A DNA stretch of 62,872 nt from a virus: positions 1-62,872 of IMG/VR virus record IMGVR_UViG_3300008107_007316, one strand, 5' to 3'. Every line of letters begins with the position of its first letter. Within the stretch, counting starts at the first letter, position 1. Position numbers and translations under genes: made by a program. Positions 40,907 through 48,377 of this stretch are shown piece by piece. A model generated the notes under the pieces. It ran no database searches, was not told the DNA's origin, and saw only the letters and a program-made list of their open reading frames with translations.

Positions 40907-42841
40907 ATGCCATTAGATATTGACGACGGATATAAAAAAATAAAGAAAGAGGTAACCACAAAACAAAAATATAATCAAGTTAAAAAAGATATAAAACAAC
41001 TTGAGAAAAAGGCGGGTGATTCATTTGAAGATTGGGGTGGTGGTTTAGAAAGTAAATTTGGTAAATTTGCCAATAAACAATTAAGTTCTGCCGAAAAAGC
41101 AAAAGAAAAATTTCAAAAAGATTTTAAAACCCAATTTGATCAAATGTTAGAAATTAAATTTCTAACTCAAAAAAGTGGTGATAAAAAAACAACAAAATAT
41201 TTAAAAAAAACATTTGTTACCGCCATTGAACAAATAAAACCCCAAATATTTGATATTGTATCTGAATTAGGGGTTAAAGCGGTTGGGTGTGAATCTGAAC
41301 AGGAGTTTCCCGCAAATGCAACATTTTATATAAAGGTTGGGGCAATTGATTTTATGGGTCTTTTGAAAGAAGATCCAAATGAAACTATTGGTAAAATATC
41401 TTATGAACAAAATCCAATAGTATATAACACGGCACCATTTTCAATGAATAAAGAGTTGTACAGTAGGATACAAAATATTAACGTACCTTATTCCGCACCA
41501 ACGTTTGCCGGTGTGAACTATAAAGGACCATCTACTCAGGATTTATTTGATATAACATATGTTGAAAACTATAATGATCCTATTACAGGTAACTTAGTGG
41601 TTGGTAATTTTTTTAAAATAGATTTAAAACCTAGGTCTAATAACACAAATAAAGTTTCAGAATTTTTTAAAGATTATTATTCATCAATAGATATAATTGA
41701 TTACAAATACTTATTTACAAATTTAATAAATCAATTAACTGGATCCATCTCAATCGAAAAAAAAGATGGGGATAAAAAATTAATTGATTTCACTAAATTT
41801 TTAATGGTTATGAAACGGATATTTGGAATGTGTTTCGATGAAACTAAAGAAATAGATGTTTCAGGTATTGCCAAAGTATCACAAACAGATGTTGTTGATG
41901 ATGCCTTTTTTGAATTTAATGAGGTTGATTTAAGATATATTGATTCTGTGGTTTCTGACATTAAATTAGGTGTTGTTGAATTTGAAGATTGTGGTACCGT
42001 AAAATTACCCGTTGATGTTAATGCAGTTTTAGATACTTTAGATAGTTTAAAATTTAATCCGGGTACAAATAATAATAATGAAATTAACAATGCTGCGGAA
42101 AGTATAACAAAACCATTTGAAAGAAGAGGTCTTAATTTAGATCTTAGTTTTTTAAAAGAATACCCAAGAGCATTATTAATGACTATATTATCGCCTAAAA
42201 CAATTTTACCAATAATGATTATGGCAAAATCTTTAGGTCAAAGTACGGTAGATTCGGTTAACTCTTTAATGGAATTTGCTAAACAATTTAAATCATATAT
42301 TGTCCAATTAGCATCTAAAGTTATGGCTCTTTTTGTGAAAATATTATTTGACATAATTAAGGCAGATATTATTGCATTAACTAAATCAATATTGGCAGAT
42401 ATAAAAAATGAGTCGGTTGTTAAAAAATCGTTATTAGTATTGTCGTTAGTTGCTTTAATTACAAAGTTAGTGACAGATTTTAGACAATGTAAAAGTGTAA
42501 TAGATGATTTATTATCAATATTAAGTTTGGTAGAAAAATCAATGAAGGCACAGAAAAAACCATTACCTTATCCATTATTAGTTGCAAGTAGAGTATTAAC
42601 GGGGTTTTCAAAAACACGAGCAATGTTGAATGTAATCCAAAGGTTTGAGTCGTTAGGGTTACCAACGGGACCAATGCCAGATGGGAGTCCTAATTTATTC
42701 CTAGCTGCAGCAGATGCGATTATTGGTGCAATAGATGAAGAAGAAACAAAAAATGGTCAAGTACAAATTGCGGTAGATCCATTAAGTGTGTTACCTATCG
42801 GGACAACAATACCTCAAGTAGTTTACGGAAAAAAATTATAA
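40907..42841 (+). CDS. Large structural protein of the baseplate region
   Basis: A 644-residue protein with no name I can give. Residues 1-90 are a charged helical region with coiled-coil character (KKDIKQLEKKAGDSFEDWG). The central part is beta-rich with several Asn/Pro loops (YEQNPIVYNTAPFSMNKEL, NVPYSAPTFAGVNYKGPST). Residues about 430-540 contain long hydrophobic helices (TILPIMIMAKSLGQ, KVMALFVKILFDIIKADII, LLVLSLVALITKLV) that may be buried or membrane-interacting. The end (VDPLSVLPIGTTIPQVVYG) is apolar. It precedes the gp5-type baseplate gene after a small coiled-coil gene, so a baseplate hub or spike-associated role is likely. A tape-measure role is less likely because the length is modest. 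Confidence 0.6.
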   Translation: MPLDIDDGYKKIKKEVTTKQKYNQVKKDIKQLEKKAGDSFEDWGGGLESKFGKFANKQLSSAEKAKEKFQKDFKTQFDQMLEIKFLTQKSGDKKTTKYLKKTFVTAIEQIKPQIFDIVSELGVKAVGCESEQEFPANATFYIKVGAIDFMGLLKEDPNETIGKISYEQNPIVYNTAPFSMNKELYSRIQNINVPYSAPTFAGVNYKGPSTQDLFDITYVENYNDPITGNLVVGNFFKIDLKPRSNNTNKVSEFFKDYYSSIDIIDYKYLFTNLINQLTGSISIEKKDGDKKLIDFTKFLMVMKRIFGMCFDETKEIDVSGIAKVSQTDVVDDAFFEFNEVDLRYIDSVVSDIKLGVVEFEDCGTVKLPVDVNAVLDTLDSLKFNPGTNNNNEINNAAESITKPFERRGLNLDLSFLKEYPRALLMTILSPKTILPIMIMAKSLGQSTVDSVNSLMEFAKQFKSYIVQLASKVMALFVKILFDIIKADIIALTKSILADIKNESVVKKSLLVLSLVALITKLVTDFRQCKSVIDDLLSILSLVEKSMKAQKKPLPYPLLVASRVLTGFSKTRAMLNVIQRFESLGLPTGPMPDGSPNLFLAAADAIIGAIDEEETKNGQVQIAVDPLSVLPIGTTIPQVVYGKKL

Positions 42842-42844
42842 ATT

Positions 42845-43072
42845 ATGGAATATAGTAGTGAAAAAAATAGAGTTACCTCTAATGAAATTGCGGAAATCAT
42901 TAAAGAACATAAAACAAGATCAAATAAAGATTTAGTGGTTGCTTTAGAATTTGTTAAAAAAGATTTTGAACTTACTAAAGAAAGTGTAATTAAAATGACA
43001 GAACATTTAGATAAATTAGAAGTTGCTTATAATATTATTTTAAAAGAATATAATTCAAGAAATGGAAAATAA
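42845..43072 (+). CDS. Small helical protein before the baseplate gene
   Basis: A 75-residue protein (MEYSSEKNRVTSNEIAEIIK) dominated by charged residues and heptad-like hydrophobics (DFELTKESVIKMTEHLDKLE), so a short coiled coil is likely. No family is recognised. It overlaps the baseplate gene by 11 bases, implying translational coupling, and might be an assembly chaperone for it. Confidence 0.55.
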   Translation: MEYSSEKNRVTSNEIAEIIKEHKTRSNKDLVVALEFVKKDFELTKESVIKMTEHLDKLEVAYNIILKEYNSRNGK

Positions 43073-44600
43073 TAAAATGATATTTTTTGGTAGGGTTACC
43101 GATATTGATGACCCATTATTAATTGGTCGTATTAGGGTTGAACCCAAGGATGAGGTGCAAGCATTTATTTATCCTGAAAACTTTAATCCAAAAACAGATA
43201 AGTGGAAACAAAATGACCCGTTAATTTTTACACCATTAATACCTTATTATTTTAATCAAATCCCCCAAGTTGGTGAGTATGTTCACATATTTTATTCTAA
43301 TAAGGCAGAACCTATTGATGCCAACAAATTCTATATTCAAGGACCAATAAGTCGTCCATGGAATAATAAAAAAGAAGATTATAATAATGCTCAATCGGTA
43401 TTGGCGAGTGGTGAAAAACTACAACAAGCATTTTCACCTATAGATCCAACAACAGGTAAAGTAAATGTATCTTTAACCGGTGTTTATCCTTTGCCTGGCG
43501 ATAATGCTGTTTTAGGTAGAGGTACTGCTGATGTTGTGGTTAAAGAAAACGAAGTTTTAATACGTGCAGGAAAAACATTGTCTTCAGGAAATAATAATAT
43601 ACCTGTCGTTAGAAACGATTTAAGAAGTTTCTTACAAATATCAAGTTTTGAATTAGAAAACGTTAGTACAGGTACTGAAAATATTACTTCAGAAACTTTT
43701 GAGGACATCTCAACAAAAATGTATGTTCAATGGTCAATAACTAATTTAAGTTCTGTTTCACCAACATATGATGGTAAAGTTAGTGTTTATTCATTACCAG
43801 GTAATAATGATAATTATAAAGTATCAGTTATTAATCAAAGTATTGATCTTCTTGCGGGTCAAACAATCAGTCCAATATATGAAATAACATTTACGGGAAA
43901 AACTTTGTCCGACGCATCAACAATTATTAACAATTTAATTAGGGGGGTCAATGACGGAGAAATAACTTGGGATCCGGCATTAGGTTATCCAAATCAAACT
44001 ATTACCAATCAGTTCCCATTTTTTTACGGGGCGGACCAATCCACATATGAATACCTAATAACAGGATTCTCATCTTTAATAAATGCGTCATCAAATATTT
44101 TACAATCAAGTAAAGCAATGTTACTTAATAATAAAGTTTCTTTGAGTTATGCGTATGAAGAAAAAGGGTTTGGTTTAGTGTGGAAACAATCTCCCGAAAA
44201 ATTAGGGATATTACCTGAACTAAAAAGTATTGATGTTGAAAAAAGAGATTACTTGGTTCAACCAGTAACATACTCTGTTTTGGGTGGAGATAAGTTATAT
44301 TTACTTACAAATAAATCTAAAGGTAAATTCCAAATTGATTTAAAGGATACCTTATATGGGATACCTCAATCTAAACTAGCGATAGATATATATAAGAAAA
44401 CTAACTCAATGGTTAGGGGTGAAGAACTTATGAATTTATTAAATCAGATAGTTGATTTTATGTTAACCCACGTACATCCATTTCCTGGATTACCCCCAAT
44501 TAAAGAATATCCAAATGCCGGTGTTTCGGGAAGAAAAATTGAGGAAACTATTAATAATGCCGAAAATAACATTCTAAATCAAAATATCCGAATTAATTGA
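43062..44600 (+). CDS. Baseplate hub/spike protein with gp5-type OB-fold
   Basis: A 512-residue protein. Residues about 5-110 match the N-terminal OB-fold domain of T4 gp5 (VgrG-like): FFGRVTDIDDPLLIGRIRVE, PLIPYYFNQIPQVGEYVHIF and the loop KFYIQGPISRPWNN. The lysozyme domain of T4 gp5 is absent: no Glu-Asp-Thr lysozyme signature is visible. The middle is beta-rich and low in cysteines. Near the C-terminus, LMNLLNQIVDFMLTHVHPFP is the His-x-His-Pro motif seen in many baseplate proteins. It sits at the centre of the tail baseplate and pairs with the spike. A gene with an independent lysozyme is not in this window. Confidence 0.85.
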   Translation: MENNKMIFFGRVTDIDDPLLIGRIRVEPKDEVQAFIYPENFNPKTDKWKQNDPLIFTPLIPYYFNQIPQVGEYVHIFYSNKAEPIDANKFYIQGPISRPWNNKKEDYNNAQSVLASGEKLQQAFSPIDPTTGKVNVSLTGVYPLPGDNAVLGRGTADVVVKENEVLIRAGKTLSSGNNNIPVVRNDLRSFLQISSFELENVSTGTENITSETFEDISTKMYVQWSITNLSSVSPTYDGKVSVYSLPGNNDNYKVSVINQSIDLLAGQTISPIYEITFTGKTLSDASTIINNLIRGVNDGEITWDPALGYPNQTITNQFPFFYGADQSTYEYLITGFSSLINASSNILQSSKAMLLNNKVSLSYAYEEKGFGLVWKQSPEKLGILPELKSIDVEKRDYLVQPVTYSVLGGDKLYLLTNKSKGKFQIDLKDTLYGIPQSKLAIDIYKKTNSMVRGEELMNLLNQIVDFMLTHVHPFPGLPPIKEYPNAGVSGRKIEETINNAENNILNQNIRIN

Positions 44601-44608
44601 TATTTATA
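44601..44608 (+). promoter_or_regulatory. Candidate late promoter element TATTTATA
   Basis: TATTTATA lies immediately after the baseplate gene stop and 12 bases before the ATG at 44621. Confidence 0.65.
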
Positions 44609-44620
44609 TAAAAAAATGTA

Positions 44621-46084
44621 ATGTCAATAAATAATTCATATTTTAGTAGGAATAATACCATATTATATAATAATCTAACAAATACGGGTAGAAACCCTGT
44701 TATGGAATTATATTATGGTGAAGATGGAATTGTTAATCCAAGAGGATTTAGTCGTTTTATTTTTGACATTGATTTATCTTTACTTACTCAAAAAATAAAC
44801 GATGGGACTATATCAACGGGATGTACGTCAGCAATGACACACACCTTAAATATGACTAATACATCATATTTTGATAAAGATTTTTTGAACACGTCAACAT
44901 CTCAAGGTAGATATAGAGCAACATCATTTGATCTTTTCTTATTTAGAATTCCACTTAATAATAGTACAATACCCGGAACACCTCAAAATTGGGATGAGGG
45001 AGTTGGATATGATTATATACCAACAAGTACGGTGGTATTTGAAGATAAGAATTATTCTGACAGACCATCAAATTGGTCAGCAACCACAACAATAGATAGT
45101 TGGCAAGAACCTGGAATATATAGTAATACTAATACGGGAGCATTTAATTATAATCAATTACAAATTATAGATACCCAACACTTTGAGTTTGGGGATGAAA
45201 ATATTGAGTTTGATATGACAAATGAAATCAACTCAATATTAAACGGTTCTATTACCGATCCGGTTGGTTGGGGTATTGCTTATCTACCACAAGTAGAAAA
45301 CATCTCAGGGACCACCGGAACGTATTCTGTGGGATTTTTTACAAGACATACACAGACATTCTACGAACCATTCTTACAAACAAACTATAATGACTTAATT
45401 GAAGATGATCGAAATTTATTTACATTGGGTAAAGTTAATAAGTTATATCTTTATGTATATGAAGATGGAGATTTCCAAAATTTAGATTTTGATCCTGTTG
45501 TTGAAATTAGAGATACCACTTGTACGGCAATACCTGGTTTAACAGGTCTAACAACTTGTCGTAGAGCAAAAGGTGTATATGAAGTTGTTATTCCCCCACT
45601 TATTGGTTATAAAACACCTTGTATATTTAATGACGTTTGGAGTAATTTATATCTTAATGGTTTTCCATTACCTAATGTAACTAACGAATTTACCATATAC
45701 CCATTACAAAAATCTTTACAGATTGGTACCTTATCTCAGGAACCATCTATTTATGGTTTTGATTTCTATGGGATTAAACAAGATGAGAAAATATTAAACA
45801 CTGATGTTCGTAAAGTAGGGGTAGTTATTAAAAAGGCTTATACTGCAAATCAACTTTTACTTAAAGTAGATGCTTCCTATAGAGTTTATGTGAAAGAAGG
45901 TTCTACTGAAGTACAAGTACAGGATTGGACAAAAATAAATAGGACACCAAATGAATACTATTTCATATTTGATACAAGAGATAAAATACCAAACGAATAT
46001 TTTATTGATATAAAAGTGTTAAGTAGTGGTGAAGTTAATACTTATAAGAAACAGATTAAATTTCAAATCGTAAATAAAAAATAA
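44621..46084 (+). CDS. Virion structural protein, unknown class
   Basis: A 487-residue, beta-rich protein with many Asn, Thr and Gly residues. It starts MSINNSYFSRNNTILYNNLT; the middle has NFSRFIFDIDLS-like and FDLFLFRIPLNNSTIPG strands, in the manner of carbohydrate-binding-like jelly rolls (a DNRLRE-like layout is possible: SRFIFDIDLSLLTQ, DLFLFRIPL, WQEPGIYS). The second half (VEIRDTTCTAIPGLTG to KQIKFQIVNKK) is an array of short Ig-like strands. No name is certain. Its own promoter element and the position after the baseplate gene suggest a tail-tip or fibre-associated role. Confidence 0.65.
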   Translation: MSINNSYFSRNNTILYNNLTNTGRNPVMELYYGEDGIVNPRGFSRFIFDIDLSLLTQKINDGTISTGCTSAMTHTLNMTNTSYFDKDFLNTSTSQGRYRATSFDLFLFRIPLNNSTIPGTPQNWDEGVGYDYIPTSTVVFEDKNYSDRPSNWSATTTIDSWQEPGIYSNTNTGAFNYNQLQIIDTQHFEFGDENIEFDMTNEINSILNGSITDPVGWGIAYLPQVENISGTTGTYSVGFFTRHTQTFYEPFLQTNYNDLIEDDRNLFTLGKVNKLYLYVYEDGDFQNLDFDPVVEIRDTTCTAIPGLTGLTTCRRAKGVYEVVIPPLIGYKTPCIFNDVWSNLYLNGFPLPNVTNEFTIYPLQKSLQIGTLSQEPSIYGFDFYGIKQDEKILNTDVRKVGVVIKKAYTANQLLLKVDASYRVYVKEGSTEVQVQDWTKINRTPNEYYFIFDTRDKIPNEYFIDIKVLSSGEVNTYKKQIKFQIVNKK

Positions 46085-46098
46085 AAAAAACAAAAGTC

Positions 46099-46293
46099 AT
46101 GGGAGACGGAGAATTAACAACAACAAGCGCAAACACACCATCAACTGTTTGTGTACAAATATGTACAACAGGAGACACTGGGTCTACTGTGGTATCTGTA
46201 AACCCACCTCATCCAACTTGGAGTAGTCAAGATGGAGGTGATGTATTACAATTAAACATGGTACTCATTGGGGGTAACGGATTAAATGGATAA
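46099..46293 (+). CDS. Small Gly/Thr-rich protein
   Basis: A 64-residue protein (MGDGELTTTSANTPSTVCVQ) rich in Thr, Gly and Ser, with two cysteines and a PHPTWSSQDGGDVLQLNMV segment. The composition suggests a beta-structured virion part rather than an enzyme. A PAAR-like spike tip is a possibility given its place near the baseplate gene, but the required repeats are not clear. It starts 14 bases after the previous gene and ends three bases before the next ATG. Confidence 0.5.
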   Translation: MGDGELTTTSANTPSTVCVQICTTGDTGSTVVSVNPPHPTWSSQDGGDVLQLNMVLIGGNGLNG

Positions 46294-46296
46294 ATT

Positions 46297-46863
46297 ATGA
46301 AAAAAATAATTAAATTAAAAGAATCTGATCTTAGCATGATCATTAAAAAAATCCTTAGAGAAAATGAGGATAGAGGAAATAGATATATGTTTTTTTCTAA
46401 TTTAGAACAAATGAGAAGACAATGTGATTTACTTTTAGATTTGGACTCTGAAATGGTCGAATCTATTTTAGAAAATGGTCACGATTGGGCTCAAGATCAT
46501 ATTGCCGAAGCAAAAAATAACATGGATCAAGTTTTTGATTTTATTATGAATGAATCAAAAAAAGATGGTATGGAATTGTCTATGAATATTGACGATAAAG
46601 ATATGGTAATGTCAGAAGAAGATGATATTATTGATGATTTAGCAATGACAGAAAAAGATCCAGATAAAGCACTGGCTTTATATCAAATGAATGAGGGAAG
46701 AAAAAAAACAGGTACTAAACTTTGTGTTAGAGGAAAATCAGCGGCAAAAGCAAAGTTTGATGTATACCCTTCCGCATATGCCAATGGATATGCTATCCAA
46801 GTATGTAAAGGAAAAATTAAAGGTCTTGACGGTAAAAAACAATGTTCAGGAACTTATTGCTAA
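46297..46863 (+). CDS. Probable internal capsid protein with capsid-targeting N-terminus and Cys/basic tail
   Basis: A 188-residue protein. Residues 1-22 (KKIIKLKESDLSMIIKKILRE) are an amphipathic helix ending in Ile-Leu-Arg-Glu22, the pattern of T4 capsid-targeting sequences cut by the gp21 protease at (Ile/Leu)-x-Glu. Similar starts are seen in the genes at 48078 and 59942. The middle is acidic. The last 45 residues are basic and Cys-containing: GTKLCVRGKSAAKAKFDVYP, SAYANGYAIQVCKGKIKG and CSGTYC, a module I associate from memory with phage and large-virus proteins of unknown function. It may bind packaged DNA. The nearby head genes fit a head-internal protein. Confidence 0.65.
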   Translation: MKKIIKLKESDLSMIIKKILRENEDRGNRYMFFSNLEQMRRQCDLLLDLDSEMVESILENGHDWAQDHIAEAKNNMDQVFDFIMNESKKDGMELSMNIDDKDMVMSEEDDIIDDLAMTEKDPDKALALYQMNEGRKKTGTKLCVRGKSAAKAKFDVYPSAYANGYAIQVCKGKIKGLDGKKQCSGTYC

Positions 46864-46900
46864 TAATTTAATAAAAATTTTTTTATTTAATTTTTTTATA

Positions 46901-46908
46901 TATCTTTG
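46901..46908 (+). promoter_or_regulatory. Host-type promoter element (Bacteroidota -7, TATCTTTG)
   Basis: TATCTTTG matches the Bacteroidota consensus TAnnTTTG and lies 18 bases before the ATG at 46927 in an AT-rich gap. A -33 TTTG is not clear. It suggests expression of the next gene by host RNA polymerase, unlike the late genes around it. Confidence 0.55.
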
Positions 46909-46926
46909 TAACATAAATTAAAAAAT

Positions 46927-47346
46927 ATGTGGTTAAAAAGATTAATGAAAAGAATAAAAGTTAGATGGATTCTTTGGACAAAAAGATCATCTATGATGAA
47001 AACATATCAAGAAGAAGTAGTTTCTTATGAAAAAACTTGTTTTAAGATATGTTTAAAATTAATATCAAATCCTAATTCTGATTTTATGATTGCTCCAATG
47101 TCTCAAAAAAGATACATTGTTAATAATGAATTTGGGATTTTTATTATGATGGATTATGGAAGAGTTGAGATAACTAATCACGTTTTTAATTATAATGTAA
47201 AATTATCAGATAGGGATTGGCAAAGATTGATTTATATATTTGATATTGAAACAGAAAAAAGACGTACTCAAACAGAAAGTGAGGTTAACTCAAGGATAAC
47301 ACATTCATTAGATATGGTTTTAGAACGTATTTCTAATCTCAGTTAA
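46927..47346 (+). CDS. Hypothetical protein with host-type promoter
   Basis: A 139-residue protein of unknown function. The first 25 residues are strongly basic (WLKRLMKRIKVRWILWTKRS), the middle has two beta strands (YIVNNEFGIFIMMDYGRVEI), and the end is helical and charged (RTQTESEVNSRITHSLDMVL). There is no signal peptide; the Trp/Arg-rich start could contact membranes or nucleic acid. It is surrounded by late genes but preceded by a host-type promoter, so it may be an early protein, for instance a host-takeover factor. That is inference from context. Its last 27 bases overlap the convergent gene on the other strand. Confidence 0.6.
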   Translation: MWLKRLMKRIKVRWILWTKRSSMMKTYQEEVVSYEKTCFKICLKLISNPNSDFMIAPMSQKRYIVNNEFGIFIMMDYGRVEITNHVFNYNVKLSDRDWQRLIYIFDIETEKRRTQTESEVNSRITHSLDMVLERISNLS

Positions 47347-48078
47347 AATCTTTTCGACTAAGGAATCTACGGATTCCTTTTTTGTTTTATATGAAGTCAT
47401 AACTGGTTTTTGACCTTTTCCTGTTTGTGTGTCATTTTTTTCAGCCTTTCTTTTTTGTTGACAAGCGGCTCTTTTTTGTGAATCACTCATTTTACCCGCA
47501 ACACCTGCAGCTCTACATTTTGGATATGCACCTTTAGACGTATCTTGTCTACCACATGGTGGATGTTTACCATCAACTTTACGACAAATATCAACCCAAG
47601 GTCCTTTAGGTTGTTTAGAACCTTTTGGTTTCTTTTTTGTTCCAAACCAAACAGCTAAATCTTCAGAAATAAGATCATCATTTAACTCATCCCATTCATC
47701 TAATTTAGTTACAGTTTTTTTTGGATTAAAATTTTTAATTGGTTTTGCATCAGTATTTTTTCCCGGTAATGAATTCATAATACCCGCATCATCGGCCCAA
47801 GCAAACGCATCAGGATTATTTTTCATAAATTTTGCAATCTTTTCCGCTCTTTTTTCTTTCTTTTTAATTGTTTTTGGGTCGGTAGACATTTTACCATCTA
47901 AACTATCGTGATCTAATGATGCATCATCCCAATCGGTAACATATTCAGTAAATGGAGCCATTTGATTTTTATCAAATTCTCTATACCCAGGTAATAAAGG
48001 AGAAACATATGAACCTCTTGTTGACTTTTCAGACGTTGCCTCTCTTAATATTTTCTTTATAAAATTATCGGTTATCAT
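47320..48078 (-). CDS. Probable internal capsid protein with DUF5872-like module
   Basis: A 252-residue protein. The start MITDNFIKKILRE13 then ATSEK looks like a capsid-targeting helix with an Ile/Leu-x-Glu cleavage site; the sequence E-A-T-S-E following the site is the same as at the predicted major capsid cleavage site. The middle is charged, with DPKTIKKKEKRAEKIAKF and a Gly/Asn turn. The C-terminal part (about 165-225) holds WVDICRKVDGKHPPCGR, AYPKCRAAGVAGKM and AACQQKRKA, which match the Cys/basic DUF5872-like module known in phages and large DNA viruses. The final 25 residues form another helix, VDSLVEKILTEI. Probably packaged in the head. It has a late promoter element of its own. Confidence 0.7.
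   Translation of the reverse strand: MITDNFIKKILREATSEKSTRGSYVSPLLPGYREFDKNQMAPFTEYVTDWDDASLDHDSLDGKMSTDPKTIKKKEKRAEKIAKFMKNNPDAFAWADDAGIMNSLPGKNTDAKPIKNFNPKKTVTKLDEWDELNDDLISEDLAVWFGTKKKPKGSKQPKGPWVDICRKVDGKHPPCGRQDTSKGAYPKCRAAGVAGKMSDSQKRAACQQKRKAEKNDTQTGKGQKPVMTSYKTKKESVDSLVEKILTEIRNTF
47360..47383 (+). terminator. Intrinsic terminator lying inside the convergent gene
   Basis: AAGGAATC pairs with GATTCCTT over a short loop and is followed by a T-run. It stops plus-strand transcription of the gene ending at 47346, but is also part of the coding sequence of the minus-strand gene 47320-48078. Confidence 0.65.
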
Positions 48079-48084
48079 TACTAT

Positions 48085-48092
48085 AATAAATA
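48085..48092 (-). promoter_or_regulatory. Candidate late promoter element TATTTATT
   Basis: On the minus strand TATTTATT ends six bases before the ATG at 48078. It lies in the 22-base divergent gap shared with the plus-strand gene at 48101. Confidence 0.6.
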
Positions 48093-48100
48093 TTGGGAAT

Positions 48101-48325
48101 ATGGAAAAAAATGAAGAATCTGATAAAATATATGGTAATTTATTTGGGTCAATAAATTTATTAAATGAAAGTCATTTAGATGCAATATTATTGACTATGG
48201 ATAGAGATCACGCAATACATTATTTGGTTGAATCTGTTAAATCCGCACATCAAAGAGGTGCTTTCACTATAGGTGAATCCGAAGTTATTTCTAAAGCCAT
48301 ACGAACATTATCAAAAAATGATTAA
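48101..48325 (+). CDS. Hypothetical small protein
   Basis: A 74-residue, helical, acidic protein (MEKNEESDKIYGNLFGSINL) with ILLTMDRDHAIHYLVESVKS and a Gly-rich turn RGAFTIGESEVISKAIRTL. No domain is recognised. It is the only plus-strand gene between the convergent internal-protein gene and the capsid gene. A terminator follows right after its stop. No promoter element in its own direction was found. Confidence 0.5.
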   Translation: MEKNEESDKIYGNLFGSINLLNESHLDAILLTMDRDHAIHYLVESVKSAHQRGAFTIGESEVISKAIRTLSKND

Positions 48326-48328
48326 ATA

Positions 48329-48357
48329 AAAAAAGGTCAGATTTCTCTGACCTTTTT
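48329..48357. terminator. Bidirectional intrinsic terminator
   Basis: AAAAGGTCAGA pairs with TCTGACCTTTT over a short TTC loop, with an A-run on the left and a T-run on the right. It can end both the plus-strand small gene and the minus-strand capsid operon. Confidence 0.9.
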
Positions 48358-48377
48358 CGTATTCGGTTTTTAATTGA

